Positions 35,221 to 44,370 are shown, counted from the stretch's first letter. The stretch: 64,000 nt of DNA from Salinibacterium sp. ZJ450 (GCF_011751885.2 NZ_CP061771.1:186001-250000), one strand, 5' to 3'. Numbers and translations: made by a program. Notes: generated by a model not told the origin, from the letters alone.

Positions 35221-35861
35221 GAGTGCTCATCGTCGACGACCATTCGATCTTCCGGTCTGGGCTGCGCGCCGACCTCGACGCCTCGCTCGAGGTGGTCGGT
35301 GAGGCCGCGACCGTGGACGAGGCGGTCGAGCTGATCGCGTCGCTCGAGCCGGAGGTGGTGCTGCTCGATGTGCACCTGCCCGGTGGTGCCGGCGGCGGAG
35401 GTGCCGAGGTGCTGAAGCGCAGCGCGGCGTTGCTCGACCGGGTCAAGTTCCTGGCGCTCAGCGTTTCGGATTCCGCCGAGGATGTCGTCGGCGTGATCCG
35501 GGCCGGTGCCCGCGGCTACATCACCAAGGGGTCATCGGGCTCCGAGGTCTCGCGCGCGGTGGCCACCGTGGCGGCGGGCGATGCCGTGTTCTCGCCGCGG
35601 CTGGCCGGGTTCGTGCTCGACGCGTTCGGCGCGGTCGCGGGGGAGCAGGCGGTGCGCGACGACGAGCTCGACCGGCTCTCGGCCAGGGAGCGTGAGGTGA
35701 TGCGGCTGATCGCCCGCGGCTACGCCTACAAGGAGGTCGCCAGCGAGCTGTTCATCTCGATCAAAACGGTGGAAACACACGTCTCCGCGGTGCTGCGCAA
35801 GCTGCAGATGTCGTCGCGGCACGAGCTGACCGCCTGGGCGCTGGAGCGCAAGCTGCTGTAG
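35217..35861 (+). CDS. NarL/LuxR-family response regulator
   Basis: A 214-residue regulator. The receiver starts M-R-V-L-I-V-D-D-H, the phospho-acceptor Asp is in V-L-L-D-V-H near residue 51, and Lys is in I-T-K-G near residue 103. The LuxR HTH is L-S-A-R-E-R-E-V-M-R-L-I-A-R-G to T-V-E-T-H-V-S-A-V. The start overlaps the PspC-kinase stop (ATGA). It is predicted to be phosphorylated by that kinase and to control the divergent PspC genes (inference). Confidence 0.93.
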   Translation: MRVLIVDDHSIFRSGLRADLDASLEVVGEAATVDEAVELIASLEPEVVLLDVHLPGGAGGGGAEVLKRSAALLDRVKFLALSVSDSAEDVVGVIRAGARGYITKGSSGSEVSRAVATVAAGDAVFSPRLAGFVLDAFGAVAGEQAVRDDELDRLSAREREVMRLIARGYAYKEVASELFISIKTVETHVSAVLRKLQMSSRHELTAWALERKLL

Positions 35862-35870
35862 CCCGGCAGC

Positions 35871-35918
35871 CGGCAGTCCGGCAGTCCGGCAGTCCGGCAG
35901 TCCGGCAGTCCGGCAGTC
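35871..35918 (+). repeat. Six tandem copies of an 8-bp unit
   Basis: CGGCAGTC is repeated six times without interruption, flanked by partial copies on both sides, directly after the response regulator stop and just before an 86-bp element. The array has no spacers, so it is a microsatellite rather than a CRISPR. Confidence 0.92.
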
Positions 35919-35926
35919 GGCAGCCT

Positions 35927-36012
35927 GCGGACAACGGCAGCGTTTCGTGACGACACGCCGTCCGCCGGCAGGGTTGAGCGGCGCGCCGCCCCGAATCTCT
36001 GCCGTTCTACGC
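35927..36012. repeat. 86-bp palindromic intergenic element, copy 4
   Basis: A more diverged copy: GCGGACAACGGCAG at the left and CTGCCGTTCTACGC at the right, with internal CGACACGCCG and GGCGCGCCGC. It lies between convergent genes. Confidence 0.82.
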
Positions 36013-36047
36013 AAGCTGGGGCCGGGCAGCTGTTAGCTGAACAGTAG

Positions 36048-37277
36048 CTAGCTGAACAGCTTCTGCAGCCGCCGCACACCCTCAAGCAGCGGCTCGTCGC
36101 CGAGCGCGTACGACAGGCGGATGTAGCCGCTCGGGCCGAACGCCTCCCCGGGAACCACGGCCACCTCGGCCTGCTCGAGGATCAGGTCGGCGAGCTCGAG
36201 CGACGTGGTCGGGGTGACGCCACCCCATTCGCGGTTCAGCAGGCCCGTGACATCCGGATACACATAGAACGCGCCCTCCGGCGTCGGCGTGACCATGCCC
36301 GGGATGGTGTTCAGCTCCGACACGATCAGCTTGCGGCGGCGGTCGAACGCCTGCCGCATAGTTTCCACCGAATCCTGCGGGCCGGTGAGCGCCGCGAGCG
36401 CCGCGCGCTGCGAGATGTTCGACACGTTCGATGACAGGTGCGACTGCAGGTTCGCGGCGGCCTTGATCGCATCGGTCGGGCCGACCATCCATCCCACCCG
36501 CCATCCGGTCATGGCGTAGGTTTTCGCCACGCCGTTGACCAGGATGGTGCGGTCGGCGAGCTCCGGCACGGCTTCCACGATCGAGGTGGCGTGACCGGGA
36601 ACCTCGGCAGATGACGGGGTGCCCGCGGTGTCGTAGACCAGGTTCTGGTAGATCTCGTCGCTGATCACCCACAGGCCGTTCTCCAGCGCCCACTCGCCGA
36701 TCGCCCGGGTCTGTTCGGCCGAGTAGACGGCGCCGGTCGGGTTGGACGGCGATACGAACAGCAGCACCTTGCTGCGAGGGGTGCGAGCCGCCTCCAGCTG
36801 CTCCACGGTGACCAGGTAGCCCTGGTCGGAGCCGGCGAACACCTCGACTGGCACGCCGCCGGCGAGCCGGATCGCCTCCGGGTATGTGGTCCAGTACGGC
36901 GCCGGCATCAGCACCTCGTCGCCGGGGTCGAGCAGCGTGGCGAACGCCTGGTACACGGCCTGCTTGCCGCCGTTGGTCACCACAACCTGGGAAGCGGATG
37001 CCGCGAGCCCGCTGTCCCGCAGCGTCTTCGCCGCGACCGCCTCCCGCAGGTCGGGCAGCCCCGCGGCCGGCGTGTACCGGTAGTTCTTCGGGTCGTGCAC
37101 GGCCGCGAGGGCCGCCTCCACGATGTAGTCGGGCGTGGCGAAATCGGGCTCACCGGCGGCATAACTGATCACCGGGCGGCCCTCGGCCTGCAACGCCTTG
37201 GCCTTGGCATCGACCTTGAGGGTGGCGGACTCGCTGATCGAGCCGATACGACGGGATACGCGGGGGAATTCAGGCAC
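36048..37277 (-). CDS. Pyridoxal-phosphate aminotransferase, probable aspartate aminotransferase
   Basis: A 409-residue class I/II aminotransferase of the AspB type. Cofactor contacts are T-N-G-G-K-Q-A near residue 101, the conserved N-P-T-G near 178, and Asp/Tyr in D-E-I-Y near 209. The Schiff-base Lys is in [13 protein letters not shown] near 250, and R-L-S-Y near the C-terminus binds the substrate carboxylate. It interconverts aspartate and 2-oxoglutarate with oxaloacetate and glutamate. Its location just before tRNA-Trp/secE is conserved in many actinobacteria. Confidence 0.92.
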   Translation of the reverse strand: MPEFPRVSRRIGSISESATLKVDAKAKALQAEGRPVISYAAGEPDFATPDYIVEAALAAVHDPKNYRYTPAAGLPDLREAVAAKTLRDSGLAASASQVVVTNGGKQAVYQAFATLLDPGDEVLMPAPYWTTYPEAIRLAGGVPVEVFAGSDQGYLVTVEQLEAARTPRSKVLLFVSPSNPTGAVYSAEQTRAIGEWALENGLWVISDEIYQNLVYDTAGTPSSAEVPGHATSIVEAVPELADRTILVNGVAKTYAMTGWRVGWMVGPTDAIKAAANLQSHLSSNVSNISQRAALAALTGPQDSVETMRQAFDRRRKLIVSELNTIPGMVTPTPEGAFYVYPDVTGLLNREWGGVTPTTSLELADLILEQAEVAVVPGEAFGPSGYIRLSYALGDEPLLEGVRRLQKLFS

Positions 37278-37462
37278 GCGTCAAGACTACTGATCGGCGC
37301 GCTTTTGCGTGGTCTCCCGGCGTCCTCTACACTAGGGCGAGGTAGTTGAAATCTGCCAAGCTTTGTCGCGCCTGTTTCGGGCAATCCAGCCTTGACCAAC
37401 CGTAGCGAAGCTATGCTGTTTCACTCGTATCCTTGAGAGTGCGTTGTCTTGGCAACGCGCAA

Positions 37463-37535
37463 AGGGCGGTGGCTCAATTGGTAGAGCAGCGGTCTCCAAA
37501 ACCGCAGGTTGCAGGTTCGAGTCCTGTCCGCCCTG
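37463..37535 (+). tRNA. tRNA-Trp (anticodon CCA)
   Basis: Acceptor AGGGCGG pairs with CCGCCCT. The anticodon stem is GCGGT/ACCGC with CCA at 37496-37498, and the T-arm is GCAGG-TTCGAGT-CCTGT. The discriminator is G. CCA is not encoded. It is followed by secE 61 bp downstream with no terminator between, so cotranscription is likely. Confidence 0.96.
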
Positions 37536-37596
37536 CAAGTTACTTCGCGAAGCTCGCGGAGGACTTAACACCCGTGACAGACGTCAGAAGGTAGTG

Positions 37597-37875
37597 ATGG
37601 CCAAGAAAGTTATCGACGAACCCAGCGAGGATGTCGTCGCCAACGCGAAAAAGGAACGCGCCGAACGCCGCGGTCCGTTTTCTCGGCTTGCACTGTTCTT
37701 CCGTCAGGTCATCGGCGAACTGAAAAAGGTTGTCACCCCGACCCGCAAAGAGCTGCTGAGCTACACCGGCGTCGTGTTGGTGTTCGTTGTCATCATGATG
37801 GCGCTGGTCTCCTTGCTCGACCTCGGGTTCGGAACCTTGGTGTCGTACGTGTTCGGCGACGGCCCAATCAACTAA
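37597..37875 (+). CDS. secE: Preprotein translocase subunit SecE
   Basis: A 92-residue single-span subunit that stabilises SecY. It has a charged N-terminus, the amphipathic stretch F-F-R-Q-V-I-G-E-L-K-K-V-V-T-P-T-R-K-E near residues 35-53 that is the SecE signature, and one membrane segment at residues about 57-82. Start ATG 37597 follows AGAAGG. The order tRNA-Trp, secE, nusG, rplK, rplA supports the call. Confidence 0.95.
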   Translation: MAKKVIDEPSEDVVANAKKERAERRGPFSRLALFFRQVIGELKKVVTPTRKELLSYTGVVLVFVVIMMALVSLLDLGFGTLVSYVFGDGPIN

Positions 37876-37949
37876 ACAACTTCCCGCTCATCGCTGGCTG
37901 CGCCGTACTGGCTGCACCGCGGTGATCACCAGAATTGAAATGAGATCCA

Positions 37950-38885
37950 GTGTCTGAACAAGAGCGCCGCGACATCGACCTCGCGACTGCCGCCGAGCAG
38001 TCGTCCGAAGAGGACGAGGCTCAGGAGGGCAACACGCTCGCCGCGGATGAGCGATCCGTCGATTCCGCCGAGCACGAGGCCATCCACGTCTTCGAAGAGG
38101 GCGAAGTCGAAGAGGAGGGCGACCTGAGCGGTCTGCTCGATGACCTCGACGCCGCCATGGACCCCGAAGCCGACTCCGTGGTCGATGACGCCCTCGATGT
38201 CGACTCCCTCGACGAGGCGGAAGCCGCCGTCGAAGCCACCGAGGACGAGCAGGCCGCAGAGGTTGACCCGTACGAGGAGTTCCGCGCTGAACTCCGTGCG
38301 AAGTTCGGCAAGTGGTACGTCATTCACTCCTACGCCGGGTTCGAGAAGCGCGTCAAGCAGAACATCGAGAACCGCCGCGTCAGCCTCGGCATGGAGGACT
38401 TCGTTTTCGAGGTCCAGGTGCCGATGGAAGACGTCGTCGAGATCAAGAACGGTCAGCGCAAGCTGGTCAACCGGGTGCGCATTCCCGGCTACGTGCTGGT
38501 GCGCATGGACCTCAACGAGGACAGCTGGTCGGTCGTGCGTCACACGCCCGGTGTCACCGGCTTCGTCGGCAACTCGCACAACCCCACCCCGCTGCGCTTC
38601 GAAGAGGCCTTCTCGATGCTGAAGAGCCTCGTGCAGGTCGAGGTTGCTCCCACCGCGAAGGGCGCGGCAGGCAAGGGTGGCCAGAAGCTGCAGGCTCGCG
38701 TCATCCCCGCCGAGATCGACTTCGAGGTCGGCGAGACCATCACCATCAAGGAAGGCTCGTTCGCCGGCCTTCCCGGCACGATCAGCGAGATCAAGCCGGA
38801 GAGCGGCAAGCTCACCGTGCTCGTGTCGCTGTTCGAGCGTGAGACTCCGGTCGAGCTCAGCTTCGACCAGGTCACCAAGCTCTAA
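37950..38885 (+). CDS. nusG: Transcription termination/antitermination factor NusG
   Basis: A 311-residue protein. The NGN domain begins at [10 protein letters not shown] near residue 117 and continues through [11 protein letters not shown]-terminal KOW domain contains [17 protein letters not shown]. NusG binds RNA polymerase and couples it to Rho or the ribosome. The first 110 residues are a highly acidic, probably disordered extension rich in Asp and Glu; such extensions are known in actinobacterial NusG, while the E. coli protein lacks it. Starts at GTG 37950. Confidence 0.95.
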   Translation: MSEQERRDIDLATAAEQSSEEDEAQEGNTLAADERSVDSAEHEAIHVFEEGEVEEEGDLSGLLDDLDAAMDPEADSVVDDALDVDSLDEAEAAVEATEDEQAAEVDPYEEFRAELRAKFGKWYVIHSYAGFEKRVKQNIENRRVSLGMEDFVFEVQVPMEDVVEIKNGQRKLVNRVRIPGYVLVRMDLNEDSWSVVRHTPGVTGFVGNSHNPTPLRFEEAFSMLKSLVQVEVAPTAKGAAGKGGQKLQARVIPAEIDFEVGETITIKEGSFAGLPGTISEIKPESGKLTVLVSLFERETPVELSFDQVTKL

Positions 38886-38975
38886 GAGCTCCCCTAAACC
38901 ACCGCAACCCGCCCGGGTTCGCGGGAGAGCGGTCCGGAATTCCGGCTGCTCGAACACCAATAAGAAGGAAGAACA

Positions 38976-39407
38976 ATGGCACCGAAGAAGAAGGTTACTG
39001 GTCTGATCAAGCTTCAGATCAACGCCGGCGCCGCGAACCCCGCCCCGCCCATCGGCCCGGCCCTGGGTCAGCACGGCGTGAACATCATGGAGTTCTGCAA
39101 GGCGTACAACGCGGCGACCGAGTCGCAGCGCGGCAATGTCATCCCGGTTGAGATCACCGTGTACGAGGACCGCTCGTTCACCTTCATCCTGAAGACTCCT
39201 CCGGCAGCCGAGCTCATCAAGAAGGCGGCTGGCGTCGCCAAGGGTTCCGCCACCCCGCACACCGTCAAGGTTGCCAAGCTCACCCGCGACCAGGTTCGCG
39301 CGATCGCCGAGCAGAAGCAGGCCGACCTCAACGCCAACGACATCGCTGCCGCCGAGAAGATCATCGCCGGCACCGCTCGGTCGATGGGCATCACGGTCGA
39401 CGCGTAG
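38976..39407 (+). CDS. rplK: 50S ribosomal protein L11
   Basis: A 143-residue protein with the conserved L11 start [20 protein letters not shown], the P-P-I-G-P-A-L-G segment, and the C-terminal rRNA-binding domain ending [10 protein letters not shown]. It binds the GTPase-associated region of 23S rRNA. AGAAGGAAG precedes the ATG. It is followed by rplA. Confidence 0.97.
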   Translation: MAPKKKVTGLIKLQINAGAANPAPPIGPALGQHGVNIMEFCKAYNAATESQRGNVIPVEITVYEDRSFTFILKTPPAAELIKKAAGVAKGSATPHTVKVAKLTRDQVRAIAEQKQADLNANDIAAAEKIIAGTARSMGITVDA

Positions 39408-39424
39408 TCGGCACCAGAACCTCA

Positions 39425-39443
39425 GGCCCCGCCAAGCGGGGTC
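39425..39443 (+). other. Intercistronic hairpin between rplK and rplA
   Basis: GGCCCCGC-CAA-GCGGGGTC forms an 8-bp stem with a three-base loop 17 bases after the rplK stop. No T-run follows, so it is more likely an RNA processing or stability element than a terminator. Confidence 0.45.
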
Positions 39444-39502
39444 GCAAAGTGGAAGAGCCCGCCTGGCTCGTTACCCACGAACTCACTTTTTAGGAGAACA
39501 AC

Positions 39503-40192
39503 ATGGCACAGAAGTCCAAGGCCTACCGCGCCGCGGCCGAGAAGCTCGAGCCCGGCAAGTTTTACGCCCCCACCGAGGCCGTCGCGGTTGCCCGCGAGAC
39601 CGGTGCGACCAAGCCCAACTCGACCGTTGAGGTTGCGTTGAAGCTCGGCGTCGACCCCCGCAAGGCTGACCAGATGGTCCGCGGCACCGTCATTCTTCCT
39701 CACGGTACCGGCAAGACCGCCCGCGTCATCGTCTTCGCAACCGGCCCCGCGGCCGAGGCTGCTATCGCAGCCGGCGCCGACGAGGTTGGTGGCGACGAGC
39801 TGATCGAGAAGGTGGCCGGCGGCTACACCTCGTTCGACTCGGCAGTCTCGACCCCCGAGCTCATGGGCAAGGTCGGTCGCCTCGGTAAGGTGCTGGGCCC
39901 GCGCGGCCTGATGCCGAACCCGAAGACCGGCACCGTGACCCCGGATGTCGCGAAGGCTGTCTCCGACATCAAGGGCGGAAAGATCGAGTTCCGCGTCGAC
40001 AAGCACTCCAACGTGCACTTCGTGATCGGCAAGGCGAACTTCACCGCCGAGCAGCTCGACGAGAACCTGAAGTCGGCTCTCGACGAGATCGTGCGTCTGA
40101 AGCCGTCGAGCTCGAAGGGCCGCTACGTGCTGAAGGGCGCCCTGTCGACCACGTTCGGCCCCGGCATCCCGCTGGACGTCAACGCCATCTAG
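39503..40192 (+). CDS. rplA: 50S ribosomal protein L1
   Basis: A 229-residue protein with the typical start [11 protein letters not shown]. The signature region [17 protein letters not shown] is near residue 131, and the C-terminus G-P-G-I-P-L-D-V-N is also typical. It forms the L1 stalk and in other bacteria represses its own mRNA. TTTTTAGGAGAACAAC precedes the ATG. A strong hairpin after the gene ends the transcription unit. Confidence 0.97.
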   Translation: MAQKSKAYRAAAEKLEPGKFYAPTEAVAVARETGATKPNSTVEVALKLGVDPRKADQMVRGTVILPHGTGKTARVIVFATGPAAEAAIAAGADEVGGDELIEKVAGGYTSFDSAVSTPELMGKVGRLGKVLGPRGLMPNPKTGTVTPDVAKAVSDIKGGKIEFRVDKHSNVHFVIGKANFTAEQLDENLKSALDEIVRLKPSSSKGRYVLKGALSTTFGPGIPLDVNAI

Positions 40193-40209
40193 CTAACAGC
40201 TAACAGCGC

Positions 40210-40509
40210 TCAGTTAGACAGAGAAGGGTCCGCCATCTGGCGGGCCCTTCTTTCGTTGTGCTCGGCCAGCTTGCGATCGTCCATCCCGGAGCCGCGCGTG
40301 ATGAGATACGCGAGCACCGGGAGGAGGGGAACCAGGAGCAGGAAGAATATCCACAGCGCTTGGTACCAGCCGCTCAGCGAAGGGTCGCGCATGAGGTCGG
40401 CGATCACCCAGAGCAACGGCATGAGGTACACGAGCAGGATGAGGGTGGCGACGATAAACAGCGCGCCGAAAAATATGATCACTTCCATGATCACTTCATA
40501 GAGCCCCAT
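40210..40509 (-). CDS. PLDc_N-domain small membrane protein
   Basis: A 99-residue protein with two membrane segments (about residues 9-34 and 47-70) separated by W-V-I-A-D-L-M-R-D-P-S-L-S-G-W, which resembles the phospholipase D N-terminal transmembrane domain. The C-terminal tail G-S-G-M-D-D-R-K-L-A-E-H-N-E-R-R-A is cytoplasmic. No catalytic HKD domain is present. GGAGAGGG precedes ATG 40509. Its last codons contain the rplA terminator hairpin. Confidence 0.8.
   Translation of the reverse strand: MGLYEVIMEVIIFFGALFIVATLILLVYLMPLLWVIADLMRDPSLSGWYQALWIFFLLLVPLLPVLAYLITRGSGMDDRKLAEHNERRARQMADPSLSN
40223..40255 (+). terminator. Rho-independent terminator of the secE-rplA unit
   Basis: GAAGGG-T-CCGCC ATCT GGCGG-G-CCCTTC forms an 11-bp stem with one internal T-G mismatch/wobble, followed by TTTCG. 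It lies within the 3' coding end of the convergent membrane protein gene. Confidence 0.82.
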
Positions 40510-40695
40510 GAATCCCTCTCCTTCGCCAGCCAGCCTGGCTCTAAACTGTGCCGGGGGATGCCGGGCGTGGCAACCCTCTGTGAAGTTTCGGCTTAGGTTG
40601 CCCGGTTGCAGCCCCCGGTGGTCGGCAGTACCCTGACCGTGAACGGCGGGTGCAGGCCCTCCCGCCGCGACCTGCATCATGGGCGAGCAAGCATC

Positions 40696-42333
40696 ATGAC
40701 ATCCGCGACCGAGCTGGATCGCGGTCGCGCCGCGTACGTCGACCGTCAGTGGACCGAGGCCGTCGCCCGGTTCGCCGACGCTGACCGCTCGGAGGCACTC
40801 GCCGCCGATGACATGATGCGGTTGTCGACGTCGGCCACCATGGTGGGTGACGTCGTGGCAGGTACCGATTTCCTCACCCGCGCGCACGAGAAGTATTTGG
40901 CGGCGGGCGACCTCCGCGGCGCGGTGCGGGCCGCGTCCTGGCTCGGCCTGCAATTCCAGAACTCGGGTGACCGCGCGCAAAGCGCCGGGTGGTTTGCCCG
41001 AGCGCAACGCCTCGTCGAGGAGGACCCGGATGACGACTACCTGCCGGGGATGCCGCTGATCGGCGCCGCACTGGTCACCATGTATGGCTCCGGAGACGCG
41101 ACAGGCGCCCTGGCGTTGTTCGAGCGGGCCGCCCAGATCGGTGCGCGGTTCGATGACCCCGACCTGCTCGCCCTCGGTCGGCTGGGGTACGGGCAGGCCT
41201 CCGTGATCCTCGGCGATGTGACCACGGGTCTTCGCGCGCTCGATGAGGCGATGGTCTCGGTCACCGCCGGTGAGGTGTCGCCGATCCCGTCTGGCATCAT
41301 CTACTGCGCCGTGATCGGCACCTGCCACCTGGCGTTCGACGTGCGCCGCGCATACGAGTGGACCCTCGCCCTCGACCACTGGTGCGACACCCAGCCGGAT
41401 CTGGTGAACTTCAGCGGGCAGTGCCAGGCACATCGCGCGGCCCTGTTCTTACTGCATGGCGCGTGGGCCGAGGCCCTGGTGGCCGCCGAAACGGCGCAAG
41501 ACCTGTTTCGGCGCGGCGACCGAGCCGCCGGCTTCGGGGCGTTCTATCAACAGGGCGAGGTGCTTCGCCGACGCGGCGAGTTCGACGCCGCGGAGCTGTG
41601 CTTCCGGGAAGCCGGCCGATCGGGATGGGATCCGCAGCCAGGCTTGGCGCTGCTACAGCTCGCACGCGGCAATGTGGCCCAGGCGCAGTCGCAGATCCAG
41701 CGCGCGGCGGACAGTGCCGACCCCGCGACCCGCCGCCAGTTGCTGCCGGCGATGGCCGAGATCATGCTGGCGGCCGCGGATGTCGCGGGAGCACGGGCTG
41801 CGGCGGACGAGTTCGCGGCAATCGCGGAACAGAATCCCATGCCGCTGCTGTTGGCCACGGCCGCCCAGACCGACGGCGCCGTGCTGGTCGCCGAGCGCAG
41901 GCCGAGCGACGCGCTTGGCAGGCTGCGCGGGGCCGTGCTGCTCTGGCGCGAACTCGAGGCGCCATACGAGGAAGGCGAGTGCCGGATGCTGATGGGACGC
42001 GCCTGCCGTGCCCTCGGCGACGACGACTCGACCGTCATGGAGTTCGACACCGCCCGCAGCATCTTCGCCGAACTCGGTGCAAAGCCTGCCCTCGCCGAGC
42101 TCGACGCCCTGGCGCGCGCTCACCAGGAGGACGCCCGAGGTCCGCTCACCGCCCGGGAGATCGAGGTGCTACGGCTGGTTTCGGCCGGGCTCACCAACCG
42201 TCAGGTGGCCGAGCGGCTGTACCTGAGCGAGAAGACCGTGGCGCGCCATCTGAGCAATATCTTCACGAAACTCGACCTGCCGTCGAGGGCGGCGGCGACG
42301 GCGTACGCCTACGAGCACCAGTTGGTGTCGTAA
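40696..42333 (+). CDS. LuxR-type transcriptional regulator with TPR-like repeats
   Basis: About 545 residues. The first 470 are helical hairpin repeats of TPR type (for example G-D-L-R-G-A-V-R-A-A-S-W-L-G-L and A-L-A-L-F-E-R-A). The C-terminal LuxR DNA-binding domain reads L-T-A-R-E-I-E-V-L-R-L-V-S-A-G-L-T-N-R-Q-V-A near residue 482 and E-K-T-V-A-R-H-L-S-N-I-F-T-K-L. There is no P-loop ATPase, unlike MalT/LAL regulators. ATG 40696 was preferred over an upstream TTG at 40606. It precedes a PEBP gene by 26 bp and probably regulates the following small operon. Confidence 0.85.
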   Translation: MTSATELDRGRAAYVDRQWTEAVARFADADRSEALAADDMMRLSTSATMVGDVVAGTDFLTRAHEKYLAAGDLRGAVRAASWLGLQFQNSGDRAQSAGWFARAQRLVEEDPDDDYLPGMPLIGAALVTMYGSGDATGALALFERAAQIGARFDDPDLLALGRLGYGQASVILGDVTTGLRALDEAMVSVTAGEVSPIPSGIIYCAVIGTCHLAFDVRRAYEWTLALDHWCDTQPDLVNFSGQCQAHRAALFLLHGAWAEALVAAETAQDLFRRGDRAAGFGAFYQQGEVLRRRGEFDAAELCFREAGRSGWDPQPGLALLQLARGNVAQAQSQIQRAADSADPATRRQLLPAMAEIMLAAADVAGARAAADEFAAIAEQNPMPLLLATAAQTDGAVLVAERRPSDALGRLRGAVLLWRELEAPYEEGECRMLMGRACRALGDDDSTVMEFDTARSIFAELGAKPALAELDALARAHQEDARGPLTAREIEVLRLVSAGLTNRQVAERLYLSEKTVARHLSNIFTKLDLPSRAAATAYAYEHQLVS

Positions 42334-42359
42334 CTGCTCTTCCCGAGATTGGAGCCGGC

Positions 42360-42803
42360 ATGGAACTCAGTTCGTCAGCATTCGCCTCGGCGCAGCCGAT
42401 CCCGGAGCGGCACGGCAAGAGAGCGGGCAACGCGTCTCCGTCGCTGTCGTGGACCGGCGTTCCGGCTGGCACACGATCCTTCGCTCTATCGGCTCTGGAT
42501 CGAATCTCACCCGGCAACGTGTACGTGCACTGGCTGGCCTGCGACATCCCGGGCACGGTCACGGCTCTGGATGACGACGCTTCGGGATCCGGTCGGATGC
42601 CGGAGGGCTCCCGGGAGCTGACGCGGTATGTCGGGCCGTTTCCGCCGTCGGGCACGCACACATACGAGTTCACGCTGTACGCCCTGGACACCGATCGCCT
42701 CGATCTGGCCGCCGGGGTCTCGCTGCCTGCGTTCGAGCGGGCGGTGAATGGGCACACCCTCGACGCCGCGACGCTGTCTGGCACATTCAAGGCGCGCGGG
42801 TAG
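42360..42803 (+). CDS. YbhB/YbcL-family (PEBP-like) protein
   Basis: A 147-residue protein of the phosphatidylethanolamine-binding/Raf-kinase-inhibitor-like family. The family signature N-x-S-P-x-L-x-W appears as N-A-S-P-S-L-S-W at residues 24-31, then H-W-L-A-C-D-I-P and the G-P-x-P-P-x-G-T-H-x-Y-x-F-x-L-Y-A-L motif near residues 95-112. Bacterial members are soluble, with unclear ligand. GGAGCC sits just before ATG 42360. Confidence 0.92.
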   Translation: MELSSSAFASAQPIPERHGKRAGNASPSLSWTGVPAGTRSFALSALDRISPGNVYVHWLACDIPGTVTALDDDASGSGRMPEGSRELTRYVGPFPPSGTHTYEFTLYALDTDRLDLAAGVSLPAFERAVNGHTLDAATLSGTFKARG

Positions 42804-42895
42804 GGCCGTATGCGCAGAATTACCCACGCCGCCCCGGCGCGAAATGGGTGATTCGGCCGACGAACGTTGGCAGTTGCGTTCCTAATGTTGCTGGC

Positions 42896-43213
42896 ATGAA
42901 CCTCCCGATCATCGCCGGCACCATTTCCACGGTGCTGTTTGCCGCGAGCATGCTGCCCATGCTCGCGAAGGCCGCCAGAACCCGCGACCTGGCCTCGTAC
43001 AGCCTGAGCAACCTCGCCCTGACGAACTTCGCCAACCTGGTGCACACGGCCTATGTCGCCAGCCTTCCCACCGGACCGATCTGGCTGCTGCACGGCTTCT
43101 ACGTTGTGGCATCCGCTCTGATGCTCGCCTGGTTCTTGCGATATCACGCCCGCGACCGTGCGGAAGGAACGGTCGAGGCACCCACTCTGCACATTCTGGA
43201 GCACGCATCATGA
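42896..43213 (+). CDS. Three-TM PQ-loop/SemiSWEET-like membrane protein
   Basis: A 105-residue protein with three membrane segments (about residues 4-22, 41-60 and 64-83), the size and topology of a SemiSWEET/PQ-loop half transporter. Conserved P in M-L-P-M-L near residue 20 and N in F-A-N-L-V near residue 47 fit, but the full PQ motif is not clear, so the family call is moderate. Its stop overlaps the flavoprotein start (ATGA), coupling the two. Confidence 0.65.
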   Translation: MNLPIIAGTISTVLFAASMLPMLAKAARTRDLASYSLSNLALTNFANLVHTAYVASLPTGPIWLLHGFYVVASALMLAWFLRYHARDRAEGTVEAPTLHILEHAS

Positions 43214-44370
43214 CTACTCACACACCCCCTGTCCACCCGTCCGCCAACCCGGAAACGGTGGACACCGCCATCATCGGTGGCGGTCAGGCGGGGCTTGCCC
43301 TCGCCCACTATCTGGCCCGGCACGGCGACGACTTCGTCGTGCTGGACGCGAACGACCGCGTCGGCGACGCCTGGCGGCAACGCTGGGACTCGCTGCGGCT
43401 GTTCACGCCCGCCAAGTTCGACGGGCTGCCGGGCATGAGATTCCCCGGTGACCGGCTGGCGTTCCCCACCAAGGACGAACAGGCCGCCTACCTCGAGGCC
43501 TACGCCGAACGCGAGCAGCTTCCCATCAGGAACGGGGTGCGGGTTGACGGGGTGCACCGGGACGGCCCCTTCTTCGTGCTCGAGGCCGCCGGTCACCGGT
43601 GGCGTTCGCGCAACCTGGTCGTCGCGACGGGCAGCTACCAGGTGCCGAGAATCCCGGCGTTCGCAAACCGGTTGGCGCCGACGATCACCCAGCTGCACTC
43701 CATCGCCTACCGCAACCCGGATCAGCTGCCACCCGGTGAGGTGCTGGTGGTCGGGTTGGGCAACTCCGGCGCCGAGATCGCGCTCGAGGTGAGCCGCACA
43801 CATCCCACCGTGCTGGCCGCGCGGCCCGGCAGGGAATTGCCGATCCGCCATGGGCGTACCGCGGCTCGATTCGCGTTGCCTGTCATTCGCTTCGTCGGCC
43901 TGCACGTGCTGAACCATCGCTCGCCGATCGGCCGACGGGTGCTGCCGATACTGGAGCGAGAGGCGACACCGCTGATTCGCACCAAGCGTCGGGATCTCGA
44001 GCGCGCCGGAGTGCGCTTCGCGGCCCGCATCGCGGACGTGCGGGACGGCCTTCCGGTGACCGAGGATGGCGACATCCTGAACCCCTCTGCAGTGATCTGG
44101 TGCACGGGGTATGCCGAAGAGTACGGCTGGCTGAGCCTTCCGGCGGTGGACTCGGAGGGTCGGCTCGCGCAGCGCCGCGGGGTCTCCAGCACGGTTCCCG
44201 GCCTGTACTTCCTCGGGCAGGAATTGCTGTTCTCGATTGTCTCTGCGACTCTCCCCGGCGTCGGCCGGGACGCCCGCTACATCGCGCGGCAGGTGCACCG
44301 CCGGCGTGACGCGACCCTCGGCGCGCCGTCGTTCACGCAGCTGCGGAGCCGTAAGCTCGAAAGGGTATGA
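43210..44370 (+). CDS. Flavin-containing monooxygenase-like oxidoreductase
   Basis: A 386-residue FAD/NAD(P)H protein. The FAD motif I-I-G-G-G-Q-A-G-L-A is near residues 20-29, V-V-L-D-A-N-D-R-V-G-D-A-W-R is near residue 44, a V-V-A-T-G-S-Y motif follows, and the NADP Rossmann V-V-G-L-G-N-S-G-A-E is near residue 179. A C-terminal W-C-T-G-Y is present. This is the CzcO/YUCCA-like group, which oxidises small nucleophiles or acts as a diaphorase. The true substrate is unknown. It is coupled by ATGA overlaps on both sides, to the PQ-loop and GNAT genes. Confidence 0.87.
   Translation: MTTHTPPVHPSANPETVDTAIIGGGQAGLALAHYLARHGDDFVVLDANDRVGDAWRQRWDSLRLFTPAKFDGLPGMRFPGDRLAFPTKDEQAAYLEAYAEREQLPIRNGVRVDGVHRDGPFFVLEAAGHRWRSRNLVVATGSYQVPRIPAFANRLAPTITQLHSIAYRNPDQLPPGEVLVVGLGNSGAEIALEVSRTHPTVLAARPGRELPIRHGRTAARFALPVIRFVGLHVLNHRSPIGRRVLPILEREATPLIRTKRRDLERAGVRFAARIADVRDGLPVTEDGDILNPSAVIWCTGYAEEYGWLSLPAVDSEGRLAQRRGVSSTVPGLYFLGQELLFSIVSATLPGVGRDARYIARQVHRRRDATLGAPSFTQLRSRKLERV

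Noticed and set aside
35871-35918. Tandem 8-bp repeats considered as a CRISPR array
   Set aside because: Units are contiguous without spacers and no cas gene is present, so this is a simple microsatellite.
38886-38975. A nusG terminator in the nusG-rplK gap
   Set aside because: Only a weak CCCGC/GCGGG pairing is present with no T-run; rplK has a good ribosome-binding site and is probably cotranscribed or has its own promoter.
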